A DNA stretch of 64,000 bases from Henricia sp. BOLD:AAB3569 (Eukaryota > Echinodermata > Asteroidea > Spinulosida > Echinasteridae), in NCBI GenBank assembly GCA_037783545.1, contig JBBELK010001063.1:1-64000 (forward strand). Reading direction: 5' to 3'. Numbering within the stretch: the stretch's first letter is position 1; every line of letters starts with the position of its first letter. Both the position numbers and the translations under genes were made by a program. The notes beneath the pieces are model-generated. The model was not told where the DNA came from. It saw nothing but the letters and a program-made list of their open reading frames with translations, and ran no database searches. This document shows, one piece after another, positions 22,545 to 34,731 of this stretch.

Positions 22545-23040
22545 TAGCGTACATCGACATTGCAACTGAAAGCAACTCAACTGATCAGTTGTTGTCGATG
22601 TGTGCGTATCGCGCTCATCGGCAGCAATTGGTCAGTTGGGCAACTAGCGGCAACTGAGAACATCCAGTTTTCAGATCGACACGGCCCCGGTAAAGCCTAG
22701 AGTACATTGACCTTGCAACTGGAAGCAACTGTTGCTTGCATTTGCTGTCGACGTGCGCGCACATATTCAGACGTACGCGTGCAACTGACAGCAACTCGTT
22801 GCAACTACGCATACGTCGACGCAACTGACCGCAACTGGGTACAACTAGTTGCCAGAAAGTAGAACATGAGCAACTCGCGGCAACTGGTATTTTTCCAGTT
22901 GCCAGTAGTTGCAAGTGCGCATACATGTACATCGACCTTTTTGATCAGTTGCTCCCAGTTGCCGCGAGTTGCTTCCAGTTGCCGGAAACAACAGTTGCCA
23001 CTAGTTGCTTCTAGTTGCAATGTCGATGTATGCTAGGCTT
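22545..23040. repeat. CAACTGG/GTTGCC inverted-repeat element, copy 2
   Basis: Same word set as 21360-21730: ACATCGACATTGCAACTG at 22551 and GTTGCAATGTCGATGT at 23012 are inverse tips. Within, GCAACTCGCGGCAACTGG and CCAGTTGCCGCGAGTTGC alternate. The following ~60 bp ('gctaggcttaagac..gtgtgaaaatcaatgt') also follow copy 1. Confidence 0.7.
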
Positions 23041-24637
23041 AAGACCGTGGCTTGAGGCTAGGCTATGCGTGTGAAAATCAATGTCTTCACAGTTTGCGGT
23101 AGCACCATGTAAAATAGCTCATTTGAAAATGCGTGGTTCTGAAAAGAACCAGTGAGTGTGAGCTTGACATTTTGATGAATGTATACTCTGTTCATCTTGA
23201 AATGTCAAGTTCACTATGTTCAGACGTTCATAGTGTATAGACGATGTGCCCTCTGGCGTCACAGCAAACCAAAACATGCCCGGCGATATGTTCATGCATC
23301 GTGTTTTGCAGAAATTGTGTTCAGGAATAAGGTTGCATATCAAATCGTCTTTGAATTTTGTGACCTTTGGTGCATCAGGCGCGAGGTCAAAATAGAAACG
23401 GTCTGTATACCGGGAAACAGTACATAAACGATACACCGTTGCACGGTTTTCAGTGAACAAGCAAACGATTCAACCTGTCTGGCCAGAAGATAGATAATTG
23501 GCAATGTTCAAGCCGTCCCGCGTTCGCTGAACAATAGAGAGCTTATCGGATTACGGGCTATTGTGTGACTACTCTGACTGACTCACTGCCACTGTTTATC
23601 ACGTGACCGCCCGAACAAGGGTGTTTTACAACAACCCATACGCCTTTCTTAAAAGTCTAGCCTCATTTTACCAAACCGAGGCTATAGTTCCTCTCATTTT
23701 CAGGGCCGTAGTATACGCGTGCGGTAGGCACGTACATGTGCCTTAACTTGACGGCTTAAAACGTTTGTCGTCGTTATTTTTCCATAGATGTATGAATGAT
23801 AATGAGCGTCAGAAACAGTGGCTAATCAAAATTAGGAGAGATTGACAGTTCTTTGAATGACATTTTTAAAAAAATAATTTCGGCGCGTTCGAACCGTGTC
23901 CGGAAATTGGGCCATGCAGGCGAGGATGAATCTGTTTCCTTCCTCTGTGGACAAATGGTGGATGATTTCACGGGTAAGAACTTATAAGTCGGATATCACT
24001 CTTCCTTAAAGTGCAGATCTGATAGAAAAACAACAAATTGGCAGGAAAAAAATATGTTTTGTAATTTATTATGACTGAGGTTATAAAAGATGTCCGACTT
24101 ATAAATTCTTTCCTAGTTTTTCATGTAAAATGGCAGTTGACAGGAGTTGATCAGATTTTGTTTCTTTAAAGTTACCCAACAAGCATTAGAATGTGCAGAT
24201 TTGATGGAATAACCAACATTTTGAGTGGGAAATATTTTAAGCTTCTGTGAGAAAACACTAATTTAAAAAATCCTCACGTTTTGCACATAAGGTCTGAGGC
24301 CATGCATGATCAACTTCTCAATTCTTTCTGGGAAATATTAATGTGCTTTTTAAAAACTAATTTGCAAATAATTTATTTACCATTCATTCAACATGTTTAA
24401 CACAAAAACCATGCATTGATTTTTATATGGCTGAAATTTCTACAAGGCAGTTTATCAACATTATCCTTTAGTTATGTAATGCTGTTGGTACTGTTTTTAA
24501 AAGTTTCCAATCGCCTCTTTAAAACATGAAGGAATGAAATCAATGATTGAATGACAGGGCCTAAATATCTCTTTGTTAGGAGCAGATCATTTTACTACAG
24601 TACTACCGGTACTACTATAACCGACATTCACTGTATA
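23041..24637. other. Intron, includes dispersed repeat (family C)
   Basis: No exon seen. Positions ~23375-23700 correspond in inverse orientation to ~37945-38265: shared blocks are 'gaaacggtctgtatacc' and 'gtctagcctc..ccaaaccgaggctatag'. The rest is AT-rich and unrecognised. Confidence 0.5.
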
Positions 24638-24976
24638 GACCGTATCGAATAGCCGCCATTTTGTGGGTCACCTTTTGTTACTTAAACCGTTCAACAATGG
24701 AAGCACAATATGTGCAACCATTCATGTCCTCAAGGAACAAAAAACTGCCCCACGAGATGGAGGCTATTCGATACGGTCTATAGACCTGTTCGGGGTTTTC
24801 GCACACAATTGAATTAGCATATTCATGTATATTTGGTACAGCGGACTTTTGACATGTAAATATTCCGCAATTAGCGATAGGATTAGGACCGGTGTACATG
24901 TATACATGACGTACCGAAAATATATGAATATCATGGCTAATTCCATTGTGTGCGAAAACCCCCGAACACTGGTCTA
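24638..24976. mobile_element. Two adjacent short inverted-repeat MITEs
   Basis: First MITE 24638-24778: tips GACCGTATCGAATAGCC and its complement, flanked by TA. Second MITE ~24781-24976: tips TAGACCTGTTCGGGGTTTTC and the complement GAAAACCCCCGAACACTGGTCTA with small mismatches. They abut at TATAGACC and may be nested or tandem insertions. Confidence 0.75.
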
Positions 24977-25229
24977 TTCCGCAATTATAACAGCTTGCTG
25001 TGTTGCTACATCAATGCAGGCACGTACATAAATTTACTAGTCTTTCCTACAAAAATATATTTCCCAAGAACTCACGACTGTACATGTAAATGTAGGTAAA
25101 CCGATTGTCCTGATCTGTCACATGGTGTATATGCAAATACCATGCATAGCTTATGAGCGTCAAAAGGAGAAAACCACGCCCATACATTCCTGTTTGGTCA
25201 ATTTATACGAAGTCGATTATTCGATTGTT

Positions 25230-28200
25230 AGTATCCCTAAAGTAAGGTTCATCTGTGAAAATTTTTTAAAGAAGCTGATTTCAACTGATTTTGGTAGGTG
25301 TGGGTGTCAACATTTACCAAAAAAAGTGAGCTGGAATTGGGGGTGGGGAAATTGCGTTTTCGGGGGTCAAAGGTCATTGACCCCAAATTTTGCTCAAAGT
25401 ACATCATGTTTGGTCTCAAATGAAAGGAAATTCATTTCATCATTTAATACGTCTGTAAAAAGTTAAGCGTGATTGAAGATGTGGCGCTGGTTAACAGGGT
25501 ATTTCCCGCTATTCACAATTTAGGAAACCGTTGAACTCTATCATGACACATGAATATGTATCTTTGAAGATATACCACATTATTCTGAGGCTGCTGTCGA
25601 ACAGTTCAGTGCACGTAAAGTACAAATATGCACTGAGTAATCAGACAAATTACAGCTCAAAACTTACAGTAACTATAATAGACAAAACAAATAAGTTAGT
25701 TGGCCTCTACTTCATCACTTCCGAGTTCTTCTGCATCTGTTCCCAATGATCCATTGAAACAGTGTCCACAGCACACTCCGCATGCAGAAACGCATGACAT
25801 GCCAGCCTTCATGCAGCTACATTTCATTGTTTGACACTGCCTCTCCCCTTCCTTGCAGTTGCAGCAAATTCCTTTCAGAAGATACCACCGGTCAGCATCT
25901 TCGGTCTCAGTTTTCTGTTGCTGTCTAACTCCCATCCTCTTCCTATGGGATCAAGGACAGAGGTGTCTAGATGCTTCCATACGACAACCTGCAGATGAAC
26001 ACGAAGGGAATGTTGTACTGTTGAATTTTCTGTTGGTGGTAGGCGGTCAGGATCAATTTTACCTTTGGCTGCTTGTTTTTTGAATTTCAAATAGCGAGCC
26101 TTTTCAAGGGGAGTGTCGATCCCCGCAGCCAAACGTGATCTGCATTGTCTTTATTCCGTTGAAGTTACGTATTCAGATTCCGTATTCAGATTCAGTTGAA
26201 GTTACACTTGTAAATGCAGTGATGACACTGGCAGGAAATCTGGATTTGTATAGAGAACATTTGGTATGTCCGTGTATGCATGAAACGGTGTCATTTCCAG
26301 ACCAACCATACTTGAAAAGGAATTCTTCCCGGTCTCCAATTTCTATAGTATAGAGATGTCATAAAGTCCATCAAAGTCTGATTGCAAGTACAAATTAGAA
26401 CAGTTACTTGGACGATGGTAGCAGAGTAAAACCAATATGTCAGTGTCTTAGGCGACAACAACTGGTGTGTCCACACATTTGATCATGTCTATTGGAGTCT
26501 TAACAATAAGCGTGTCGCCATCATCTTTTGCTTGATGTACAACGATATTGTTTCTAGCCATCTCTGTATATATCATCATGATAACAGCTTATTTATTCTT
26601 CTCATTTGCCAGAAAAACTTCTGTCACATGATATGGTCAATTCCGGTGTGACTCTTAAGTCCGGAGAAACTTTCTTTCCAGCCATCCGCCGCATATGTTC
26701 ATGATCTTTCGTTGATGGTTCTTCGCCATAGCCATCAAACACTACTGTAGAATCCTTGAAGTTGGCTCGAACATACCTGACATAAGAATCAACTATGGTC
26801 TTGATGGTAGCACCACTGTGACTAGTCCACTTTACCTGATGAAGTAGCCATCCTCCATCAACAACATGCATCTTGTTGTTCATGTCCAGGTCAAGTTTTG
26901 TTGATGTTTCCTTGAGCATTCTACCGAATTCATGCTTTTTTGGTTTCCTCATCATACGATCCATAGTGAAGAGTGATGTTGGAACAGGAGTCAACTCAAA
27001 GCTGAAGATCTCTTCGATCCCTTCGTTTCGCTCTGCCATGATAATCAATCTGTTGAAGAGTTGGGTCTTCTCGATATACACCTTCTTGTCCCCTATTTTT
27101 ACTTTCTTCTGAAGGTCAGCTAGGTTTTTGCATTTCTTGGATGTTTTCATGCTTTTAACAGGTGACTCATCATCAAGTTCCTTCTGCATTTCTTGGCCTA
27201 TCCTCACTGCATCTTCACAGTTGACAACTGACTTGTCGCTGGTCATTATTCCACTAGACAGCAAAGCAATGGTCAATGGGTTGTTTACCTGAAATGAAAA
27301 GGAAAATATTTTACTTACATGATATTAGCAAAATGTTTCAAAAAATTGTCAACTAAAATGTGGAATGATGGCAGCACAACTATCGGTATGTTACCTTTGT
27401 GAAAGGGTCATGGGTCAAAAACCATTCAGAAATCAATTTCACACATTGGCTGTCTTTCTCCATATGCTGTGGCCCAAGGTCTGTGTGGGTCCTCTTAATC
27501 TGTTTTCCACAGATCATTTCTTCCATCAGATCCCCTAGAAGCTTAAGACGTGAAAACGTGCCAGCCCATACTTTCACAGAGTTCTCGTTACGCATCTTTC
27601 CTCTCGCTTAAGCCTCCATTTGATTTTGCTTTCCGCATGAGGGTTTCTTCGATTGTCTGATCAGAAAATTGTCCAGAAAATTGCTCATTGCTGTAACGGG
27701 TTGTGTGATTTCCCGCCATGAATGCTTCATACACCTGAAAATAGGAAAGAACATCCTTTATTATTCAACCTATCAATAGGGATTTGTATGGGGAATGAAA
27801 TTGCCACCAAGGTTTTGCTATCATGACTATGGCGAGCCAAACGTTAAAGGAAGTCGAAAGGACGGCCACCTTATTGAAGGCTGCATCAAACTTATAGCAG
27901 AGGATACAGGCATGACAGGATTAAATGCACAATACACTACATGGATAGAGGTGTTTGGAGAGTTGCCAGGGAATAATTCATTGGTCGATTACCAGCACAA
28001 TTACCCTCGGAGCCATCATTTCATCCTTCTTAAGATGAAGTTCTTTGGAAAGATGCTATTAAAAAATACTTAAAGTTGCAGAACAGCTTTTCACTGTTGC
28101 CATCGATGCTCCAAGACACATGTTATCAGATAGTGACTGTACTCATGAGAAGATCAGATTTAGGGTTTTTAATACTAACCTGGGGATATTGTTCTGGCAG

Positions 28201-29383
28201 TCGTAGCATCTCTTGTAAGTACATGCGTCCAAATTTGGCGTACTGGCCATGTCCAGCTGTGGCAAATATACCAATCATCTTAGAAACTGCATTCAGATGT
28301 CCATGCTAATCATGGAGTCTTTCTGCCAACAGGAACTCTTGTCCTCTTCTTACTAGTTAATGGTAAACAAAACCCACAGCTTTGCCGTTCTTGATGTTTC
28401 CTGCAAGTCCTTCAGTGTCTCACCAAGACTGTTACCATCATTTCCACTCATCATGTGTTTGACCAGTGCGGAATCCGTCAAGAAGTGTGCTCTGAGGGCC
28501 TTCGAGTATGCTGCACCTTTGAGGATGTACTTTACTGTATTTGGTCCATAGATGACTCCCATGGCTTCTGCCAAACCACTGCCTTCCATGATGTAGCCAA
28601 TGCAACCAAGGTAACTCTTTAGAAAGTGGAATCCGCCAAGTCGCACAACGACTTCTAGCTTCTGCTCCTTAACAATTTGAGTTGCCTTAATGAACAGGGG
28701 CAGATCAAATGTTATTATTGCCGGTGACGTGTGTCAGGAAACATCTCTGGGTGGTAAAAGAGGTCTACATGCTGTATGGCAGGTGGAATGGTACAAAAAC
28801 ATAAACTTTCCTGAGGCTGACACAATAATGACCCCAAAAAAACTGTCCCAAGATTTACAGGGACTTAAAATGGGGACTTGCTCCCTTTTAAATTAAGTTC
28901 ATAAGTAACGTTAATGTTATTGTTGAAATGTTATATGAATTGGTCAGTCTCTTATCTACTCTAAATGCTAAAAGTAAACAATTAAATAAATTTAATTTTA
29001 TAAAATTGTATACATTACCAGTGCTTCTCAAATAGAGCTGAAGTCGCTTTTTTTCATGGTGCCATACGAGAATTGATCACCAACACTAGGCCCACATCTT
29101 CAATCACGCACAACTTTTTACAGACGTATTAAATGATAAAATAAATATCACTTACAGTGTTTGAAATTAAATTTCCTTTCATTTGAAACCAAACATGATG
29201 TACTTTGAGCAAAATTTGGGGTCAATGACCTTTGACCCCCGAAAACGCAATTTCCCCACCCCCAATCCCAGCTCACTTTTTTTTTGTAAATGTTGACACC
29301 CACACCTACCAAAATCAGTTGAAATCAGCTTCTTTAAAAATTTTTCACAGATTGGCTAAAAATATGTTTAATTTGGGGTTACT
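25230..29383 (-). mobile_element. 4.15-kb element with long TIRs and CXC-tail gene
   Basis: Left repeat 25230-25484 and right repeat 29092-29383 are inverse copies over ~250 bp. Shared blocks include CTGATTTCAACTGATTTTGG, GTGAGCTGG.ATTGGGGGTG and GTCAAAGGTCATTGACCCC. The right copy holds an extra ~35 bp. Tips read AGTATCCC (left) and AGTAACCCC (right, complement). No clear target duplication was found. The only coding content, on the minus strand, is the multi-exon pseudogene at 25690-28731, so this looks like a DNA transposon carrying its own gene. A detached end of a relative lies at 62173-62539. Confidence 0.8.
25690..28731 (-). pseudogene. Element-borne nuclease-like/CXC protein gene, decayed
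   Basis: Read on the minus strand. Exon A (28731 to 28180) has ITFDLPLFIKA, RLGGFHFLKSYLGCIGYI and YGPNTVKYIL, then a frameshift, then GHGQYAKFGRMYLQEM, ending at CAG|GTTAGT. Exon B (27734 to 27395) has FMAGNHTTRYSNEQF, ETLMRKAKSNGGLS, then a frame change, ending DPFTK at AAG|GTAACA. Exon C (27288 down) has VVDGGWLLHQVKW, VFDGYGEEPSTKDHEH, GDTLIV, DTDILVLLCYH, GNDTVSCIHGHTK, LPPTENSTVQHSLRVHLQV and a cysteine tail (KCSCMKAGMSCVSACG). Three exons and two spliceosomal introns are inferred. I recognise this order from multi-copy uncharacterised invertebrate proteins. The DGG/DGY/DTD acidic motifs suggest a PIN/XPG-type nuclease (inference). Several stops and frameshifts make this copy non-functional. 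Confidence 0.7.
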
Positions 29384-32300
29384 GTGCTTCCTTGTGTTTC
29401 ATTCGCCTGCTGTGCGTACGTAACGCGTGGTGAAAGGGAATCGATTCCTACAAATTTACGTGGCTATAGCGTGTATCGATAAAATGCGGCATGGTCACCG
29501 CGCACGTACGAGCTCGACGTGACGCATGAGAGTGCCGCATCGATCATTCAACTGGACTGTTTGTGCCGTGGTTTCAGCCTTCAAAAGCTTTCTTTTAAAA
29601 GCCAAACGGCATTCTAAAGACAAATAACCCCCAGTAGAGGAAAACCAGGTATTGTTGACTTTCTGAGGTTTAATAAGAGCTTCAAATTGTGGCCTTAAAA
29701 ACATGTGTGTTGATGCTCAGAGCATGGTTGTGTGGCGACGTAAACTGTGTCCATTTCATGCATTTGGCTACGCAACCAGTGTCATCACGCCGTGCGTGCT
29801 CTCGCTCGCGTTTGCATCTGCATTGATTTTATATGGTACATTTCGTCTTGTCCGTTTTGCTGCCTTGTAGTTGTATAGTTGTACTTTAGCATATTGAGTA
29901 TAAATATTGGTAAAGGTCGGAATTGGAATAAAACCTTGCTGTGCCTTTTACACGTATTTATTTCCATACATTGGTTCCCTTTTCGCAGTGATATAATTGA
30001 AGATTGCTGAGCTGGTAATAAAAGGCCAATCGGGACAGAGATTGTCTCCTGCCTTCATCGTGGGTAAGATCTAGGGTATTGCTGTCATTTAATTGTCTAA
30101 TACTGATAAATAAATACAATGTTGTTTTGCCTTTATAAATTGCCTTGTTGTAACAGTAATATTGTTTCGTCACTCTTAGAAACAAAGAAACACAGACTCT
30201 GGACTTAAACTTTTCCTTGTCATAGACATTACTGTGACGGTCCGTACCAGCTTCCTTCAGGCTGGTCCGGTTGGTAGCGTGCCGCCTCTGCTCTGTGGAT
30301 CTCCTGCAGTGGTGGGCCGCAGCACCAGTGGTTTGTGAGACGGAGGAATCGGAGTGAGACTGTGGAGTCGGAGGAATCGGAATCGGAGTGTGGAGTCGGA
30401 GCTCGGAATATGGGTGGAGCAACTTAAAGGCGGATCGACTTAAGGAACTTTGCTCCTAATTTGCTTATTCCTAGGTGGAGCCAAACTATAGACTAATAAT
30501 TGGTGGACGGAGACAAGGAATCAGAAACAACAGTGATCATATCTTTAATCAATCATCTTTATCCGCCATGTCTCTCCTTCACAATCACGAGCCCCCTAAT
30601 TTAGCCAATCAAACAATCGAAGGGAAACTCTCTCTAGGACGTCAGCGCCCGGCACGGCGGCCGGCGCCACTCAACTCTACTCGTGGCTAGCCTGAACGCC
30701 ACTATATAAACTTCCAGGCCCTATAGACTGAGCACATTTCTCTTTACCATACAACAGTGCCTAAACTTGATCGACCAATCAGACAACAGGATTCCCGACT
30801 TGTAATGTGCGAGTGACTCAATACATGTGATTAAAACATACAGTTGGTGCCTAGGGCTATATACATGTAATTATTGTTCCGTCACATTACTTTGTATTAA
30901 CATACATGTAGTTTCCTAACACTTGTGTCAACTTGAACAACATATGAACCAAACTGTATTTTTGTATTTGAACTGTATTTTTGTATTTTTATATACGAAA
31001 TAGGGTTCTTTGTTTTCCTTGGAAAACACTACATGTCAACGAAGGAGAATAAAATAGGAACTGGTCAAGTATATCCGCGTAATGGTGTACACACTTGTCT
31101 GCTTGGGGCCTGGGTCTCTTGAAAAGGAGGCCGGGACCGACACAACTCCTCTCCCTTAATTGTCATCATTGGAGAGGGGCTCCTTGGTACCGCTTCATAA
31201 AGAATAAACAACAACTCGGAGGTCAGAGTTCAATTGTAATGCAGCATTTATTTCGTGTAGTCGGAAAGGCATGCTTCCATGGACTCAAACACTGACAAAT
31301 TTTGTTCACATGTGCGTTTTTGCATACAAGACCAGGGCTCAAATTCATGCTGCTGTTTTAGCAGGATATATACATGTACCTTCATAGCTCAGAAAAAAAG
31401 GAACTTTCAAAATCCACTAGCTAAACTCAGGACATACTGTTTTGAGCCAAGCAACAGCATGAAATTGGGCATTTTTACAGGGGAGATTCCAAAAGAGAAC
31501 ACAAAGTGTCTAACTTTGAACACTCAGTACTGCAAAGTTCATGTGCTATTTTGACAGTTTGCTCAAAGTAAATTTCAACAAAGATTACCTGGTTCATTCA
31601 TGATTATCGAAGAACTGTCTTAGTACATGTACATCTTCATGGAAGTTTCTCCTTCCAAGTAGGTCTATATGTACATTTTAATAGACCATAGAGTGTACTT
31701 GGCTGATCACATGCTCCAAAAAATGTTTTGTCAAGCAAGGCATTAATACATGATAAAGACTACTGTTTGTATATGGCTGTCCTTTGCAATTGATGTCACT
31801 AACGTCACACAACTGAAGTCAGCTCTGAGCTGCATGAGCATCTGAAAAGAAATTGTTTCCTGTCTAGGAGTTTCCCGTCATTCAATATATGGAAGCCCAG
31901 GAGAGGAATCAGCAACAGGACATTTTACTTTAAGAAGACCAAAGCTTGGAGACTAAGAATTGCACACTCTTCTGTCAGGAGAAGCCATAAGTCAGGAAGT
32001 ATATGGACTGATGAGAATCCCGTGTCGGTGGAGGTCAATATTATTCATTTTCTGAAAATAAATAAATAACAAAATCGCTTACAATAGTAAATTGCATGCA
32101 TTTGGAATGGATCTGCCTAAAACAAGGTTTAATTGTAATTACTAAATTAATTTCCCCCGTGGCTCATTAAATGCACATCAAGGACACAGCCTTGTCCCCA
32201 GTATAAAAAACTTGGGACCTCAAGTGTTGCTTGTTATAAGGTGGATCTTGTATATTAATAATGTGATTATTGTCACTGTTCCCCTATATAGTGACTGCAG

Positions 32301-33311
32301 AAGTAAATACAGTACCAGTAAATGCTCAACATCATGGATTTGTGTCAGTGGCGGATCCAGCCTCATTAAAATACAGGGATACAATCACTTTTCCTGTGTA
32401 TTCCTCTATTTTGATAAGGCTTGATCCGTCACTGTGTGTGCCAGACTGTCAGGCGCATGAGTTATAAAGTGGTTGACTGCTATCCAGTGCAGTGGCACAG
32501 TAATTTGAGGAAAAAAGTTCCCTGAAATACAACATATTTTACCTCACAGGAAAACTTTGCTGCCAGAGATTTATTTTTGATGTCATGCTTTATTGCAACT
32601 ACACCTCTCTGCTAATGTTTGTGCCGTGTGGGTCTGAAAAGAAGAAAAAACATAAACGAAAGATAAAGATTTTATTTGTAGTACATGTACAAAGCATGTG
32701 CTGTATACAAAGCACTAAACCTATGACTATGAGACAACTCTGAAAAATTATGTTTCCTTAGTATATTAATTAAACTGACTTTTTCCCTCTTAACTATTTT
32801 GTTTTTGTCATCAAAATAACATTTTCACATGGTTTATAGATCATAAAAAGGCAAAACTTGGGTGTCCGTGCATTGTAATGAACCCAATAAAACAAATACA
32901 AGAAGGTCAAATTATTTGTATTTATTTATTTATTCACCACATCCAACAGCGGAAGGACCGCCAATTACATAAATGGATTACGATTTCTCAGTTATAATTT
33001 CACGTTTTGGTGGTTGATTATGATTATGCTCTAACTAATACGGAAAATACAGTCCAGGTATTTCAGCTGAGTAATATTTAATTTACCATGGACGCTGACA
33101 CGAGTGAATCCGCAAAGCACATGTATACGTACGTATGCAAACGTTCGTACAGCAGATTTTCAGACATGCCGATGTGTAAACACCGGGTGTATGTAAACAT
33201 TTTACAGCATTTTATTTACTAATTTCAGACAATGTCTAGGGTCGTGAAAAGACTGAAATAGTCCATAAAAATTCACTCCCCGGATAGGTATAGATAACAA
33301 CACATATACAA

Positions 33312-33314
<3 letters not shown>
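29384..33314. other. Intron, mostly unrecognised
   Basis: No exon supported. 30120-30225 is an inverse copy of dispersed repeat family B (21845-21955). 30340-30425 has short repeats of GTCGGAG/AATCGGA. 30955-31000 has a short duplication of 'gaactgtatttttgtattt'. 32920-32975 (tttatttatttattcaccacatccaacagcggaagg) resembles the trailing sequence of an invertebrate retroelement, not proven. Confidence 0.4.
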
Positions 33315-33347
<33 letters not shown>

Positions 33348-34208
33348 CATATGATTAAAAAAACAAAAAAAAAGTAAAAGTAAAACGCACGGCCTAAGAA
33401 TGGCAAGAACAATTATAAAGCTATGACAAAAACATCAACACAAAGACAACAAATAATCATGTAAGGCACTTTTAAAAACCCCTAGAGAAGGACTCTGGAC
33501 TATGTCTGCCGGTAGGTTATTCCAGTCTACAGCCGTGCGAGGGTAAAATGAATACTTAAAATAGTCAGTTCTGGCAAAAGGGATGTTGAGTTTTAAACTA
33601 TGATCATTTCGACCGACTCTCGTAGCTGGAGCAAATTTACTTAATGAAGGAATGTTGATATACTGATTACATATTTTGAAGCACATTAGGAGACGGAAGT
33701 ACATTCGTCTATCACCCAGTGTTGTCCAGCTCAAACGGGTTAAAAGTGTATTATAGCTAGAGTCCCAGTCCTTGCACATAAATCTAACATTTCGCTTTTG
33801 AATCCGTTCTAGAGTTGATGACTGTTTAATTCTATAGGGATCCCATACACTACAACAGTAATCTAAGCGGGATCGAACTAGCGATACGTAAAGTGTTTTT
33901 AAGACGTCGGTAGGGCAAGCCGAAAAGTTACGTTTAATTAAACCGGTCATTTTGTTACATTTCCCATAAACTTCATTACAGTGTTCACTCCAGTTTAACT
34001 TATTGTTTATGACAACTCCTAAGTATCTTTCGGAAGAGGTAACATTCAAAGTAGATTCGGCAATATTGTACTCTGGGTCGACCTGACGACTCTTTCGTGA
34101 AATTTTCATAGCTTTGCATTTGTCAACATTAAAATAAAGTTTCCATTTGTTACACCATGAATAAAGTGAATTGAGGTCCAAGCATTCCTACCTTTCAAAT
34201 CATGCACG
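33315..34208 (-). mobile_element. 5'-truncated jockey/CR1-like element
   Basis: Only the 3' end of a non-LTR element remains. On the minus strand, codons from 34181 to 33435 read the C-terminal part of a reverse transcriptase: WCNKWKLYFNVDKCKAM, RYLGVVINNKLNWSEHC, LVRSRLDYCCSVWDPYR, KYSFYPRTAVDWNNLP and a natural stop. The frame is open for ~248 codons, so it is younger or better kept than the 8.7-13.1 kb copy and comes from a different family (about a third identity by eye). It ends in a (TA)n tail at 33318-33342. The 5' side stops at the TA-flanked element inserted at 34211. Confidence 0.85.
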
Positions 34209-34566
34209 TACACTGAAAAATTGCCTGGGTTAAATTTTAACCCAAATTTTGGGTAACGGCGTTTGGGTTAAATTTTGGGTTAAATGTATCAAAGACAACC
34301 CAGTTTGGGTTAAATTGGGATTTTTTTCTGGGTTGAATTTTTGGGTTAAAAATGACTAGTACTATTCCTGGGTAACAATATTTGGGTTATATTTCTGGGT
34401 TAAATGATTTTTGAATAACCCAATTCAGAGTTAAATATGGCTTTATTCACTGTAAAAAATTGTTGTTTACACCAGTCTACAACGGCCTTTCTGTTATTAA
34501 ATTTTGTTGTTTTAACGGCAAAGTTGTTTTCTAATGGATAACAACAAAGTTACTGTGAATGAACAG

Positions 34567-34731
34567 GGGCCAATTTCATAAAGCTGTTTACTTGTGTTTT
34601 TAGCATAGCAGAACATCAGTCAATTGTACTACACAGCATAACTATTTTGACTGAAAACCCATTTTTATAAAGCATACAAATTTTGGATTAAGCACATATT
34701 TCTGCAAAAATCAGCTTTAAGAAATTGGCCC
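34567..34731. mobile_element. GGGCCAATTTC MITE, copy 1 (CAG target)
   Basis: 165 bp with inverted tips GGGCCAATTTCATAAAGCTG and CAGCTTTAAGAAATTGGCCC. Flanked by CAG at 34564-34566 and 34732-34734. Same family as the insertion at 51149-51386. Confidence 0.8.
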
